DNA of 55,174 nucleotides from Bacillota bacterium (GCA_023426005.1 JAFABO010000152.1:1-55174), one strand, 5' to 3'; counted from the stretch's first letter, positions 1 through 9,140 are shown. Numbers and translations are program-made. Notes: generated by a model not told the origin, from the sequence alone.

Positions 1-1730
1 TGAGAAGAATATACGGAAATGACATAATCAAAAAGTATGCTTTTTTTGAAGAGGATTTTTTCGGTATCGATAAAACTATTATGAAGATAGTCAGGTATTT
101 TCATTCGGCTGCCATGGCCGGTGAAGAATCACGGCAGGTGTTATATCTTGTAGGTCCTGTAGGAGCGGGCAAATCCTCACTGATGGAAGCATTAAAAAAG
201 TCACTTGAAATAGCCCAGCCTGTCTATGCTCTAAAGGGCTGTCCAATGAGAGAAGAACCGCTGCACCTTGTACCCAAACATCTGAGGAAAGAATTTGAGG
301 AGACACTTGGCGTTAAAATAGAGGGAGATTTATGCCCCATATGCAGATACAGACTGAAAAACGAATATGCAGGAGAATATGAGAGGTTTCCGGTGGAATC
401 GGTGGGCTTCTCAATACGCTCCAGAAAAGGGATTGGTGTGGTTCCTCCTGTGGATCCCAACAATCAGGACTCTTCCATACTTACCGGAAGTGTTGACATT
501 TCAAAAATTGACCTCTATCCGGAGGATGACCCCAGGGTACTGTCCCTCAATGGAGCTTTTAATGCGGGCAACCGTGGTATTGTTGAATTTATTGAGGTTT
601 TTAAAAACGAAACGGAATACCTGCATACCATGATAACTGCCACTCAGGAAAAATCCATACCGTCGCCGGGAAAAGGTGCCATGATTTACTTTGACGGAGT
701 AATTCTGGCCCATTCAAATGAAGCAGAATGGAACAAGTTTAAATCAGATCACACAAATGAGGCCATATTGGATAGAATAGTGAGGATAGAAGTTCCATAT
801 TGTCTGGAATTAAATGAAGAGATTAAAATATATGAAAAAATGCTGTCAAAAAGTAAATTTAAAGCCCATATTGCACCGCATACCATAGAGATTGCATCAA
901 TGTTTGCAATTCTTACAAGACTTAGCCCGTCAAACAAGGTTGATCCCATGACCAAATTAAAGATATATAACGGAGAAGAAATTCTCGAGAAGGGCATGAC
1001 CAGAAAGATAGACATATTCGAACTGCGTGAAGAAGCTCCCCGGGAAGGCATGACAGGCATTTCAACCAGATTTATAATGAAAGCCCTGGATACTGCTTTA
1101 TCAGAATCTGAAAATGACTGCATAAATCCTATTGCCGTAATGGAATCCCTGATAAAGTCTGTCAAGGAGCTGGGCATAGGAGATGATGAAAAGGAAAGAT
1201 ATTTAAGATTGATATACGATACGGTAAAGAAAGAATACAATAAAATACTTGAAAAGGAAGTGACCAAGGCTTTTATACACGGGTACAGAGAGCAGGCCGA
1301 AAGTCTGTTTAACAATTACCTGGATCATGCCGAGGCCTTTGTAAACAAGACTAAAATAAAGGATAAAAATACCGGAGAGGAATTGGAGCCTGATGAAAAG
1401 TTCATGAGATCCATAGAAGAGCAGATTGGAATATCCGATACGGCAGTAAAAGGCTTCCGGTCCGATGTGACCGCCTATATGTTTTTTGTCATGAGAAATG
1501 GCGGGAGTCTTGATTATACCAGTTATGAGCCTTTAAAGGATGCAATAGAGAAGAAGCTTACAACTTCTGTAAGAGATCTCAGCAGGATCATTACCCAGGC
1601 AAAAGTGAGAGACAAGGAACAAACCCAGAAATATAATACCATGGTTGAAGAAATGGAAAAGAACGGCTACTGCGGCCACTGCTGCAACGTAATACTAAAA
1701 TATGCCGCCAATAACCTTTGGAAGGACTAG
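1..1730 (+). CDS. prkA: PrkA family serine protein kinase / AAA+ ATPase (5' truncated by window edge)
   Basis: The reading frame is open from base 3 with no stop, and the residues before the first internal ATG (81) still match the family, so the gene starts outside the window and roughly 60-70 N-terminal residues are missing. About 575 residues are visible. A Walker A motif GPVGAGKSS lies at about bases 144-171, followed by the AAA+ core and the helical PrkA C-terminal domain. PrkA is known as a sporulation-associated serine kinase, also reported to have ATP-dependent protease activity in Bacillus. It is first in the conserved prkA-yhbH-spoVR cluster (yeaG-yeaH-ycgB in enterobacteria), whose other two members follow here. 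Assignment is firm; its substrate cannot be read from sequence. Confidence 0.93.
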   Translation, partial: RRIYGNDIIKKYAFFEEDFFGIDKTIMKIVRYFHSAAMAGEESRQVLYLVGPVGAGKSSLMEALKKSLEIAQPVYALKGCPMREEPLHLVPKHLRKEFEETLGVKIEGDLCPICRYRLKNEYAGEYERFPVESVGFSIRSRKGIGVVPPVDPNNQDSSILTGSVDISKIDLYPEDDPRVLSLNGAFNAGNRGIVEFIEVFKNETEYLHTMITATQEKSIPSPGKGAMIYFDGVILAHSNEAEWNKFKSDHTNEAILDRIVRIEVPYCLELNEEIKIYEKMLSKSKFKAHIAPHTIEIASMFAILTRLSPSNKVDPMTKLKIYNGEEILEKGMTRKIDIFELREEAPREGMTGISTRFIMKALDTALSESENDCINPIAVMESLIKSVKELGIGDDEKERYLRLIYDTVKKEYNKILEKEVTKAFIHGYREQAESLFNNYLDHAEAFVNKTKIKDKNTGEELEPDEKFMRSIEEQIGISDTAVKGFRSDVTAYMFFVMRNGGSLDYTSYEPLKDAIEKKLTTSVRDLSRIITQAKVRDKEQTQKYNTMVEEMEKNGYCGHCCNVILKYAANNLWKD

Positions 1731-1747
1731 TTTGAAATATTCAAAGT

Positions 1748-1798
1748 ATTTTGTGGCCGCGCTGCGGCTCAAAGCCATAACATGGCTTAGGAGGTTAA
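1748..1798 (+). promoter_or_regulatory. Tandem-hairpin leader ending at the yhbH ribosome binding site (copy 1)
   Basis: Two adjacent perfect stems precede the Shine-Dalgarno sequence. Stem 1 is GCCGC (1756-1760) with GCGGC (1764-1768), plus an outer G-T pair. Stem 2 is AAGCCAT (1772-1778) with ATGGCTT (1782-1788). AGGAGG (1789-1794) starts at the next base and ATG follows at 1802. A second copy lies at 22775-22824. The differences between copies fall in the two loops, the spacer and one base outside the stems. Function unknown; an RNA-level role in stability or translation is inferred. Confidence 0.75.
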
Positions 1799-1801
1799 GA
1801 T

Positions 1802-3031
1802 ATGGCTATATTCAGGGAAAACGGCAGCGGCGGACGCGACAGATCTGCCGAAGACCGCCGGCGGCACAGGGAATTGGTGGAGGAATCCATAAAAAAGAAC
1901 CTCGGTAATATCATAGCCGAAGAGAGCATTATCGGAAAGAGCCGGGATAAGAAAATAAAAATACCCATAAGGGGTATTAAGGAATTTCAGTTTATTTATG
2001 GGAGAAATAAACCCGGTGTAGGCTCGGGCGACGGCAGTGAAAAAAGAGGTGATAAATTTGCGGGGGAAGCCCAGAGCGGCAACGGGAAAGGAAGAGCCGG
2101 AAATCAGGAAGGCGAGGAAATATACGAAACTGAAATTACAATCGAAGAGGTAATAAGATATCTTTTCGATGATTTAAACCTGCCCGATATAGATAAAAAG
2201 CAATTGTCCCAGTTGGAGGAAAAGAGCTACAGAAAGCTTGGCTATCAGCAGAGGGGTATTCCTCCCAGACTCGCAAAAAAACGCTCTGCGGTGGAAAAAA
2301 TCAAGAGGAAGCAGGCTACCAAGCGCACCTTGAAGGAGCTAGATCAGGAAAAGGCCCAAAAATATGATGAAGATTCTGAAGACAGTTCTGAGATCCATAT
2401 CAGCGATATTCAGATAAATGGCCTGCAAAAAAACAGATTTCCCTTTATAGAAGATGATTTGAGGTATTACAGGATAAAGGAGGATAATAAAAGGGACTAT
2501 AATGCGGTTGTATTGTGTATTATGGATGTATCGGGCTCAATGGACCAGACAAAGAAATATCTTGCAAGAAGTTTTTACTTTTTGCTGTACCAGTTTTTAC
2601 AGCTCAAATATACCAATGTGGAAGTTGTATTTATAGCACATACAACCACTGCAAAAGAGGTTAATGAAAAGGAGTTTTTTCACAGAGGCGAATCGGGAGG
2701 TACATACATCAGCAGCGGATACGGAAAAGCGATTGAGATAATAAATGAAAGATACAGTCCAGCAAATTGGAATATTTATGCGTTTCATTGCAGCGATGGG
2801 GATAATTGGTCTGAAGATAACAAAAAAGCGGTGGACAGTGCAAAAAAACTATGCGAGGTATGCAATTTATTCGGCTATGGAGAAATCGTACCAGGCTATT
2901 ACAGTATGGGAAGCACTATTAAATCCGAACTTCAGAGCAAGATAGACAGCAAAAATTTTGCGGCAATAACCATAAATAAAAAAGAGGATGTCCTTCCGGC
3001 ATTAAAAAAGCTTCTGGAAAAGAACGAATAG
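1802..3031 (+). CDS. yhbH: Sporulation protein YhbH (DUF444, VWA-like)
   Basis: 409 residues, close to the family length. The N-terminal third is basic and glycine-rich (about residues 70-105) and probably disordered. A charged helical stretch (about 150-200) leads into a von Willebrand A-like domain with a MIDAS-type motif MDVSGSM at 241-247. The start is ATG with AGGAGG seven bases upstream. The leader carries an unusual two-hairpin module. The gene lies 71 bases after prkA and before spoVR, and this trio is conserved in spore formers and enterobacteria. YhbH is needed for normal sporulation in Bacillus; its biochemical role is not established. The VWA fold suggests a metal-dependent adaptor for the PrkA ATPase, which is inference. 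Confidence 0.93.
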   Translation: MAIFRENGSGGRDRSAEDRRRHRELVEESIKKNLGNIIAEESIIGKSRDKKIKIPIRGIKEFQFIYGRNKPGVGSGDGSEKRGDKFAGEAQSGNGKGRAGNQEGEEIYETEITIEEVIRYLFDDLNLPDIDKKQLSQLEEKSYRKLGYQQRGIPPRLAKKRSAVEKIKRKQATKRTLKELDQEKAQKYDEDSEDSSEIHISDIQINGLQKNRFPFIEDDLRYYRIKEDNKRDYNAVVLCIMDVSGSMDQTKKYLARSFYFLLYQFLQLKYTNVEVVFIAHTTTAKEVNEKEFFHRGESGGTYISSGYGKAIEIINERYSPANWNIYAFHCSDGDNWSEDNKKAVDSAKKLCEVCNLFGYGEIVPGYYSMGSTIKSELQSKIDSKNFAAITINKKEDVLPALKKLLEKNE

Positions 3032-3074
3032 CATGATATGTTGTCCATATAAATGTATGGATATGGGAGGTTTT

Positions 3075-4469
3075 ATGGCGGATTTTAGCATAGCTGATCT
3101 GGAATATTGGAATGAGCGGATAGAGCGGATTGCAAAGGAATGCGGTCTGGATTATTATAACCAGGAATTTGAGATAATAGATTATGAGGACATGATAGGC
3201 TATGAGTCTTATGTGGGTATGCCGTCACACTACCCGCACTGGAGCTACGGTAAGTCATATGAGAGGATAAAAACGCTGCATAAATACAATCTTACGGGCT
3301 TGCCCTATGAAATGGTTATAAACTCAAACCCTTGCCTTGCCTATCTTATGAAAGATAATTCCCTTCTGCTTCAGGTCCTGACAATAGCCCATGTATATGC
3401 TCATAATGATTTTTTCAAGAATAACAGGCTGTTTAAATTGGGAACCAAGGCTGAGTACACCGTAGAGATGTTTAAAAATCATGCTAACCGTATAAGGGAA
3501 TATATCTCCGACCCCAGCATAGGTTATGCAAGGGTCGAAAAGATATTAAATGCTGCCCATGCGGTAAAACTTCAGACCGAGAGGATTATGGAGTTCCAGA
3601 ACAGAAACAGGCCGGATAAAACCGGAAAAGACGTATCTGCGCTGGCCGAGAACAACAAGGACTTTCCTTATCTGGAACGGTACACTCAAAAAAACTCAGA
3701 GGAAATTGAACAGTTTGTTCAGCAGGAAATCAAAATACCTGAAAAGCCTGAGGAAGACATTCTGAAGTTCATAATCGAATACGGGAGGCTGCAGGACTGG
3801 GAAAAGGATATCCTGGCCATAGTGAGGGAGGAGGCTCATTATTTTCTGCCTCAGATAGAGACGAAAATAATGAACGAAGGCTGGGCCAGCTATTGGCATT
3901 ATAGTATCATGAACAAACTGGAACTTCCCCAGAATATGCATATGGAGTTTCTAAAAAGGCACAACGAAGTCATCCGTCCTTTAAAATCAAGTATAAATCC
4001 ATATTACATAGGTTTTAAAATATTTGAAAGCCTTGATGAGAAATACGGCCGAGAAAAGATTTTTGAAATAAGGGAAACCGAAAGAGACCAGTCCTTTATC
4101 AGAAGATATCTCACACAGGAATTATGCGGTGAAATGAACTTGTTTGAATATGTCGCCGCAGGAAATGATTATATGGTATCCGAAGTATCCGATGATGAAG
4201 GTTGGAAAGTTGTCAGGGATACACTTTGCAATACGGTGGGAATAGGCAGTATTCCTTCCATAAGCGTCGAAGAGTGGAATCAGAAGGACAATACACTTGT
4301 GCTGGCACATGAGTACGATGACAGGGAGCTGGAGCTGAGCTACGCCTATGAGACCCTTAAGCACCTCGTGGATTTGTGGAACGGAAAAATTCTGCTGGTA
4401 ACCCAGCTTGAAGGCAAGAAAAAGAATATATCCTGTGACGAGCAGAAGAGAATATCCTTATATGGTTAG
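3075..4469 (+). CDS. spoVR: Stage V sporulation protein R (SpoVR)
   Basis: From the chosen ATG at 3075 the protein has 464 residues, matching the usual 465-510. An upstream in-frame ATG at 3033 exists, but GGGAGG at 3065-3070 is ideally placed for 3075, and the protein from there (MADFSIADLEYWNERIE) starts like other SpoVR proteins. SpoVR affects spore cortex formation in Bacillus; its enzymatic activity is unknown. It is the third gene of the prkA-yhbH-spoVR cluster and begins 43 bases after yhbH, so co-transcription is likely. No signal peptide or membrane segment is evident. No clear terminator is seen in the 236 bases to htpG, which instead carry the htpG promoter and operator. Confidence 0.92.
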   Translation: MADFSIADLEYWNERIERIAKECGLDYYNQEFEIIDYEDMIGYESYVGMPSHYPHWSYGKSYERIKTLHKYNLTGLPYEMVINSNPCLAYLMKDNSLLLQVLTIAHVYAHNDFFKNNRLFKLGTKAEYTVEMFKNHANRIREYISDPSIGYARVEKILNAAHAVKLQTERIMEFQNRNRPDKTGKDVSALAENNKDFPYLERYTQKNSEEIEQFVQQEIKIPEKPEEDILKFIIEYGRLQDWEKDILAIVREEAHYFLPQIETKIMNEGWASYWHYSIMNKLELPQNMHMEFLKRHNEVIRPLKSSINPYYIGFKIFESLDEKYGREKIFEIRETERDQSFIRRYLTQELCGEMNLFEYVAAGNDYMVSEVSDDEGWKVVRDTLCNTVGIGSIPSISVEEWNQKDNTLVLAHEYDDRELELSYAYETLKHLVDLWNGKILLVTQLEGKKKNISCDEQKRISLYG

Positions 4470-4575
4470 TTTAACTCGTTGTACCAGTTTAAAATTGTCT
4501 CTCAAACTTTTCAGTTAAATAGCCATATTGGATATATCAGTAAGATATTTTTAACCGTAAAATCGATAATACTAA

Positions 4576-4601
4576 TTGACACGTAAGTTTAACAATATAA
4601 T
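4576..4601 (+). promoter_or_regulatory. Probable htpG promoter
   Basis: TTGACA at 4576-4581 and TATAAT at 4596-4601 are both perfect hexamers, but the spacer is only 14 bases, shorter than the normal 16-18. The expected start site falls near 4608, inside the CIRCE operator, which suits repression by HrcA. Confidence 0.5.
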
Positions 4602-4607
4602 GCTTTA

Positions 4608-4634
4608 TTAGCACTCTTGTTAATTGAGTGCTAA
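4608..4634 (+). promoter_or_regulatory. CIRCE operator (HrcA binding site) of htpG
   Basis: TTAGCACTC (4608-4616), a nine-base spacer and GAGTGCTAA (4626-4634) match the CIRCE consensus exactly. CIRCE is bound by the heat-shock repressor HrcA, usually before groESL and dnaK operons. It lies 72 bases upstream of the htpG start and just after a candidate promoter. hrcA itself is not in the window. Confidence 0.95.
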
Positions 4635-4705
4635 AAAGTACTTGAAAGTTTTGCATAATAGAGGTATATTATTATTGTTGAAAATTTTCAAGTGGAGGTA
4701 GATTT

Positions 4706-6607
4706 ATGAAACACGAAAGCGGAAGTATCTCAATTAACACCGAAAACATTTTTCCAATAATAAAAAAATGGCTATATTCTGAAAAGGATATATTTATCAG
4801 AGAGCTTGTTTCAAACGCAAGCGATGCAATCAGCAAACTTAAGAAGCTTGACGCCATTGGCGAAGCAGACCTGCCCGATGACAACAGGTTTGAGATCAAG
4901 GTCATTGTAAACAAAAATGAAAAAACCATAAAAGTTATCGACAATGGTCTTGGTATGACTGATGAGGAAGTTAAAAAATACATCAATCAGATTGCTTTTT
5001 CAGGAGCGGTCGATTTTCTTGAGAAATACAAGGACAAGTCTGATGACGGACAAATAATAGGCCATTTCGGATTGGGTTTCTACTCGGCCTTTATGGTTTC
5101 AGAGAAGGTGCAGATCGATACGTTGTCCTACCAGCCCGGAGCTGCGGCTGTCAGATGGATAAGTGAAGGGGGTACCGAGTTTGAAATGCTGGATTCCGAC
5201 AGAACGGAGAGCGGGACCACAATTACTCTTTATCTTGCTGAGGACGGACTTGAGTTTACCGACGAATATAAAATGAGGACAACCCTTGAGAAGTATTTTG
5301 CTTTTCTTCCATATGAGCTGTACCTTGAGGATGCTGCCAAAGCCCCTGAAAAAGCTGATGATACCAAGAGTGAAGAGCAAAAGGATGCGGCTGAAAATGC
5401 AGAACCCAAAAAGCCTGAGCCCTTAAACGATACTCAACCCCTGTGGCTGAAAAATCCAAAGGACTGTACCGAAGAGGAATACAAGCAGTTCTATACCAAG
5501 GTGTTCCACGATTTCAACGAGCCGTTGTTCTGGATTCATTTGAACATGGACTATCCCTTCAACCTCAAAGGTATACTCTATTTTCCAAAACTCAAACATG
5601 AATTTGAGACAATGGAAGGCCAGATCAAGCTCTACTACAATCAGGTATTTGTAGCCGACAACATTAAAGAAGTCATTCCGGAATTCCTGCTGATGTTAAA
5701 GGGTGTACTTGACTGTCCTGATCTGCCGTTGAATGTATCCAGAAGCTTCCTGCAGAATGACGGCTATGTAAACAAGATATCCGCCCATATTACAAAGAAG
5801 GTTGCCGATAAGCTGACCTCCCTCTTTGAAAATGAGCGGGAAAATTTCAATAAGTACTGGGATGATATCAATCCATTTGTTAAATACGGCTGTATAAGAG
5901 AAGAAAAGTTTTACGACAGGGTCAAGGACATTCTCATTTACAAGTCAACAAAGGGCGGGTATACGACCTTAAAGGATTACCTGGAAAACAACAAGGAAAA
6001 GCACGAAAACAAGGTGTTCTATGTTTCAAATGAAAAACAGCAGGCTCAGTATATCAGACTGTTTAACGAAAACGGAATGGAAGCGGTCATACTTTCCACA
6101 ATGATTGATAACCACTTCATGCAGCAGCTTGAGAGCAAAATGACTGGTGTGCACTTCAACAGAATAGATGCCGACATATCCGACAGTATGAAGAACGACA
6201 ATACAGGAATTCCTGAAGCTGACGTATCTTATCTGGAAGAATTGTTCAAGACTGCAGTTGATGATGATAAGCTGAAGGTCCAGGTTGAGTCACTGAAGAA
6301 TGAGACCGTTCCTGCAATGATCCTCTTATCTGAGCAATCCAGAAGAATGCAGGAGATGAGTGCCATGTTCGGAGGTATGGATATGAGCCATATGTTCCCG
6401 AAAGAGCAGACGCTTGTGCTGAATTCTTCAAATAGACTTGTCAAGGCTTTGACCGATATGAAAGCGGATGAAAACAGGAAAGACCAGATCAAGCTTATCA
6501 GTGAACATATCTATGACCTTGCTATGATGAGCCATCAGCCTCTTGAACCCGATGCAATGGCAAAATTCATAGAAAGAAGCAATGAGATTTTGATGAAGCT
6601 GGTATAA
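4706..6607 (+). CDS. htpG: Molecular chaperone HtpG (Hsp90)
   Basis: 633 residues, normal for bacterial Hsp90. The GHKL ATP site is intact: ELVSNASD (33-40), DNGLGM (79-84) and GHFGLGFYSAF (119-129). A low-complexity Lys/Glu/Ala linker (about 209-241) joins the N-terminal and middle domains, longer than in E. coli HtpG and reminiscent of the eukaryotic charged linker. The middle and C-terminal dimerisation domains are complete. The start has GGAGG nine bases upstream. A perfect CIRCE places the gene under HrcA heat-shock control, unlike B. subtilis htpG, which is not in the HrcA regulon. It is monocistronic, ending at a terminator at 6660-6698. Confidence 0.97.
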   Translation: MKHESGSISINTENIFPIIKKWLYSEKDIFIRELVSNASDAISKLKKLDAIGEADLPDDNRFEIKVIVNKNEKTIKVIDNGLGMTDEEVKKYINQIAFSGAVDFLEKYKDKSDDGQIIGHFGLGFYSAFMVSEKVQIDTLSYQPGAAAVRWISEGGTEFEMLDSDRTESGTTITLYLAEDGLEFTDEYKMRTTLEKYFAFLPYELYLEDAAKAPEKADDTKSEEQKDAAENAEPKKPEPLNDTQPLWLKNPKDCTEEEYKQFYTKVFHDFNEPLFWIHLNMDYPFNLKGILYFPKLKHEFETMEGQIKLYYNQVFVADNIKEVIPEFLLMLKGVLDCPDLPLNVSRSFLQNDGYVNKISAHITKKVADKLTSLFENERENFNKYWDDINPFVKYGCIREEKFYDRVKDILIYKSTKGGYTTLKDYLENNKEKHENKVFYVSNEKQQAQYIRLFNENGMEAVILSTMIDNHFMQQLESKMTGVHFNRIDADISDSMKNDNTGIPEADVSYLEELFKTAVDDDKLKVQVESLKNETVPAMILLSEQSRRMQEMSAMFGGMDMSHMFPKEQTLVLNSSNRLVKALTDMKADENRKDQIKLISEHIYDLAMMSHQPLEPDAMAKFIERSNEILMKLV

Positions 6608-6659
6608 GCGAATTATCGAGTTTATTAGTCATTTAAATATAAAGTAAAAATTATTCCAG

Positions 6660-6698
6660 AAAAAGAGGCTGCTTTAGTTTTACAACAGTCTCTTTTTT
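6660..6698 (+). terminator. Rho-independent terminator of htpG
   Basis: AAAAAGAGGCTG (6660-6671) pairs with CAGTCTCTTTTT (6686-6697) with one G-T wobble, and the 3' arm runs into a T tract. It lies 50 bases after the htpG stop. Confidence 0.85.
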
Positions 6699-6839
6699 GG
6701 TGCCTGTAATGTTGATTAAAACTGACCTCATTTGTTTACAGAAAGTTCATCATTTATAAATGGTTTATTAATAAAGTTATACTATTATATAAATATAAAC
6801 TTTTTCATAATTTGTTTCTCCTTTAAAATCCTTTTTTTC

Positions 6840-6860
6840 AGCCCCGTAAATTACGGGGCT
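6840..6860. repeat. Near-perfect palindrome, possible terminator
   Basis: AGCCCCGTAA (6840-6849) and TTACGGGGCT (6851-6860) form a perfect GC-rich inverted repeat around a single base. Only TTTAG follows on the plus strand, so it is a weak terminator at best. It sits in the 337-base gap between htpG and the next gene; apart from this and the htpG terminator the gap is AT-rich with nothing else recognisable. Confidence 0.55.
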
Positions 6861-6944
6861 TTAGTATTGGTCAAATATTTGTAACATTCCGCAAATAAAA
6901 TTCATTTAATATTATAGCTGAAAATTTACGGGAGTATAAAGGAT

Positions 6945-7283
6945 ATGTTTCTAAGCAGCTATATTGGTGAAAATATATTTTTGTGCCTGAGAAAAATAGC
7001 CGAGCAGAATTCGGTCTTAAACTATTTCTATGATGTTAACAATATAATCTTTGCAAAATTGATGGATGTTGATGAAATAGGTATCTGGCTGGAAGGGTCA
7101 GGAACCATGACAAAAATCATTGATGACAACGGTAAAGAAATCCCCAAGGAAAAACAGACATCGGAAAAAAGGTCTACAAGCATACTTGTAAGGTGGGAAT
7201 ACATTGATGATATATATGTTCTGAATCCCGGTGAAAAGAAGACTAAACCCATGGGCTTCAGATTTGATCCTGCAAGGGAATAA
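6945..7283 (+). CDS. Hypothetical protein, 112 residues
   Basis: I do not recognise this family. It is a soluble 112-residue protein without signal peptide or membrane segment. The first half is hydrophobic-aromatic (residues 1-45), followed by a charged stretch rich in Lys and Glu (about 55-75) and an LVRWEYIDDIYVLNPG segment near 82-97 that looks like beta strands. The ATG at 6945 follows AAAGGA closely (two bases) and GGGAG further up, so the start is only moderately supported. It stands alone between htpG and a convergent operon. Codon use resembles its neighbours, and coding rather than chance is favoured because the frame ends in a plausible charged tail. Confidence 0.6.
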   Translation: MFLSSYIGENIFLCLRKIAEQNSVLNYFYDVNNIIFAKLMDVDEIGIWLEGSGTMTKIIDDNGKEIPKEKQTSEKRSTSILVRWEYIDDIYVLNPGEKKTKPMGFRFDPARE

Positions 7284-7331
7284 GAAAAGTGTCACAAAAC
7301 TAAAACAATTAAAAAAACATGTGAAAATGCA

Positions 7332-7425
7332 ATAGTGCTCCGGTACAAACTCTAATAAACGGACTGCCCACAGGAATATACTTTTAATGGAGCTGTCACT
7401 TATTGAAGTTGTACTTGAGCACTAT
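7332..7425. repeat. Long-armed inverted repeat (17-base arms)
   Basis: The arm at 7332-7348 (ATAGTGCTCCGGTACAA) is the reverse complement of 7409-7425 except at two positions, one of which is a G-T pair in plus-strand RNA. The loop is about 60 bases. It lies between convergent genes ending at 7283 and 7459. No target-site duplication is obvious. It could be a structured 3' RNA or the remains of a miniature inverted-repeat element. Confidence 0.55.
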
Positions 7426-7458
7426 AATCAGTAATTCATCAATATCAATAGTAATTAT

Positions 7459-9120
7459 CTATTTCTTATCGCTGTCGGTCTCTCTTATCTCAACGCGTCT
7501 GATCTTACCGCTGATTGTTTTGGGAAGCTCTTCCACGAATTCGATAATTCTGGGATACTTGTAGGGAGCGGTCACTCTCTTTACATGGTCCTGGAGCTCT
7601 TTTACAAGCTCTTCGCCAGGTGAGCAGTTCTTTGTCAGGACGACGGTCGCTTTTACAATCTGACCTCTGATTTCATCGGGAACGGCGGTTATTGCGCATT
7701 CCATAACAGCGGGATGTTCGATCAAAGCGCTTTCCACTTCGAAGGGGCCGATTCTGTAACCCGAACTTTTGATCACATCATCTGACCTTCCCACAAACCA
7801 GTAGTAGCCGTCCTCATCGCGCCATGCCACGTCACCGGTATAATAAATTTCATCGTGCCAGACCTTGTTGGTCAGGGCTGCATCTCTGTAATACCCGCCA
7901 AACATTCCGGCCGGTTTCCTTTTGGAGGTTCTGACCACTATCTGACCTTCCTCACCATCCTGAACGGAGTTGCCCTCATCATCCAGAAGGTCTATATCAT
8001 ATCCCGGTGAAGGCTTTCCCATGGACCCCGGCTTTGGCTCCATCCAGGGATAGGTTCCAAGGGTTACGGTCAATTCTGTTTGTCCGAAGCCTTCCATAAG
8101 CTTTAAGCCGGTGGCTTTATAGAACTGGTTATAGACCTCCGGATTAAGCGGCTCACCTGCTACGACACAATACTTCAGGTTGCTCAAGTCAAACTTTGTC
8201 AGATCCTCCTTTATAAAGAATCTGTACATGGTTGGCGGAGCACAGAAGGTAGTGACTTTATGCTTTGAAATAATCTGCAGTAATTCCTTGGGAACAAATT
8301 TATTGTAGTCATATACAAAAACCGCACTGCCGGCCAGCCACTGACCGTAAATTTTTCCCCAGACGGCCTTTGCCCAGCCCGTGTCGGCTACAGTCAGGTG
8401 TAAGCCGCCGTCGCTCACATTTTGCCAGTACTTTGCCGTCAGGATATGACCCAACGGATACAAAAAATCGTGCTGAACCATCTTGGGCATGCCTGTTGTG
8501 CCCGAGGTAAAATAAAGCAATGATATATCGTTGTTCTGTGAGGCTTCATGGCCGGTTGGTCTTTCAAAAATGTTGGAGGATTTGTCAACCTCACTGGCAA
8601 AGTCAAGCCAGCCATCTTTGCTGTCTCCCACAAGAGCTTTGTATTTAAGGCTGGGAGATTTGCTCAGGGCTTCCTCGATATGCATGATGACTTCAGGCTC
8701 CGATACCGAGACAATCATCTTTATGTCGGCGGCATTTGCTCTGTAGACTATGTCTTTTGAAGTCAGGAGATGGGTGGCCGGTATTGTCACGGCACCCAGT
8801 TTATGTAACGCCAGTATGCAGAACCAGAATTCATAGCGCCTTTTTAATATCAGCATTACCGGATCGCCCCGTTTTATCCCGGCAGCTTTAAAGAAGTTTG
8901 CAGTCTTATCACTGTATTCCTTGAGCTGGGCGAAAGTAAAAGTTGCTTCCGCGCCTGATTCATCACACCATACAAGTGCAATCTTGTTTGGATCGGTTTT
9001 TGCATATTCATCAACAACGTCGTATGCAAAGTTGAAATTCTCAGGTACTTTTATTTCAAAATTCTCATAGAAATCCTCATATGAGGAATAGTCCACCCGA
9101 GAAAGATACTTGTTTAACAT
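7459..9120 (-). CDS. AMP-dependent acyl-CoA synthetase (acetyl/medium-chain type)
   Basis: 553 residues of the ANL adenylate-forming superfamily. The phosphate-binding signature YFTSGTTGMPK is at about 203-213, a GEPLNPE and EGFGQTE region follows, the hinge-region GRSDDVIKSSGYRIGP is complete, and the catalytic lysine K539 lies in KTISGKIRR. The enzyme should activate a carboxylic acid with ATP to an acyl-adenylate and then an acyl-CoA. Sequence resembles acetyl-CoA synthetase-like and medium-chain enzymes; chain length cannot be fixed by eye. It lies 20 bases downstream of the XRE-cupin regulator on the same strand, so the two probably form an operon and the cupin domain may sense a related metabolite (inference). 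Confidence 0.9.
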   Translation of the reverse strand: MLNKYLSRVDYSSYEDFYENFEIKVPENFNFAYDVVDEYAKTDPNKIALVWCDESGAEATFTFAQLKEYSDKTANFFKAAGIKRGDPVMLILKRRYEFWFCILALHKLGAVTIPATHLLTSKDIVYRANAADIKMIVSVSEPEVIMHIEEALSKSPSLKYKALVGDSKDGWLDFASEVDKSSNIFERPTGHEASQNNDISLLYFTSGTTGMPKMVQHDFLYPLGHILTAKYWQNVSDGGLHLTVADTGWAKAVWGKIYGQWLAGSAVFVYDYNKFVPKELLQIISKHKVTTFCAPPTMYRFFIKEDLTKFDLSNLKYCVVAGEPLNPEVYNQFYKATGLKLMEGFGQTELTVTLGTYPWMEPKPGSMGKPSPGYDIDLLDDEGNSVQDGEEGQIVVRTSKRKPAGMFGGYYRDAALTNKVWHDEIYYTGDVAWRDEDGYYWFVGRSDDVIKSSGYRIGPFEVESALIEHPAVMECAITAVPDEIRGQIVKATVVLTKNCSPGEELVKELQDHVKRVTAPYKYPRIIEFVEELPKTISGKIRRVEIRETDSDKK

Positions 9121-9140
9121 TTGTTATTTTCCCCCTAGTG

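Noticed and set aside
749..1315. 188-residue open frame on the minus strand inside prkA
   Set aside because: It lies wholly within a confidently assigned gene and has no ribosome site or recognisable domain.
7387..7434. 15-codon frame within the inverted-repeat element
   Set aside because: Too short, no ribosome site, and inside the repeat arm.
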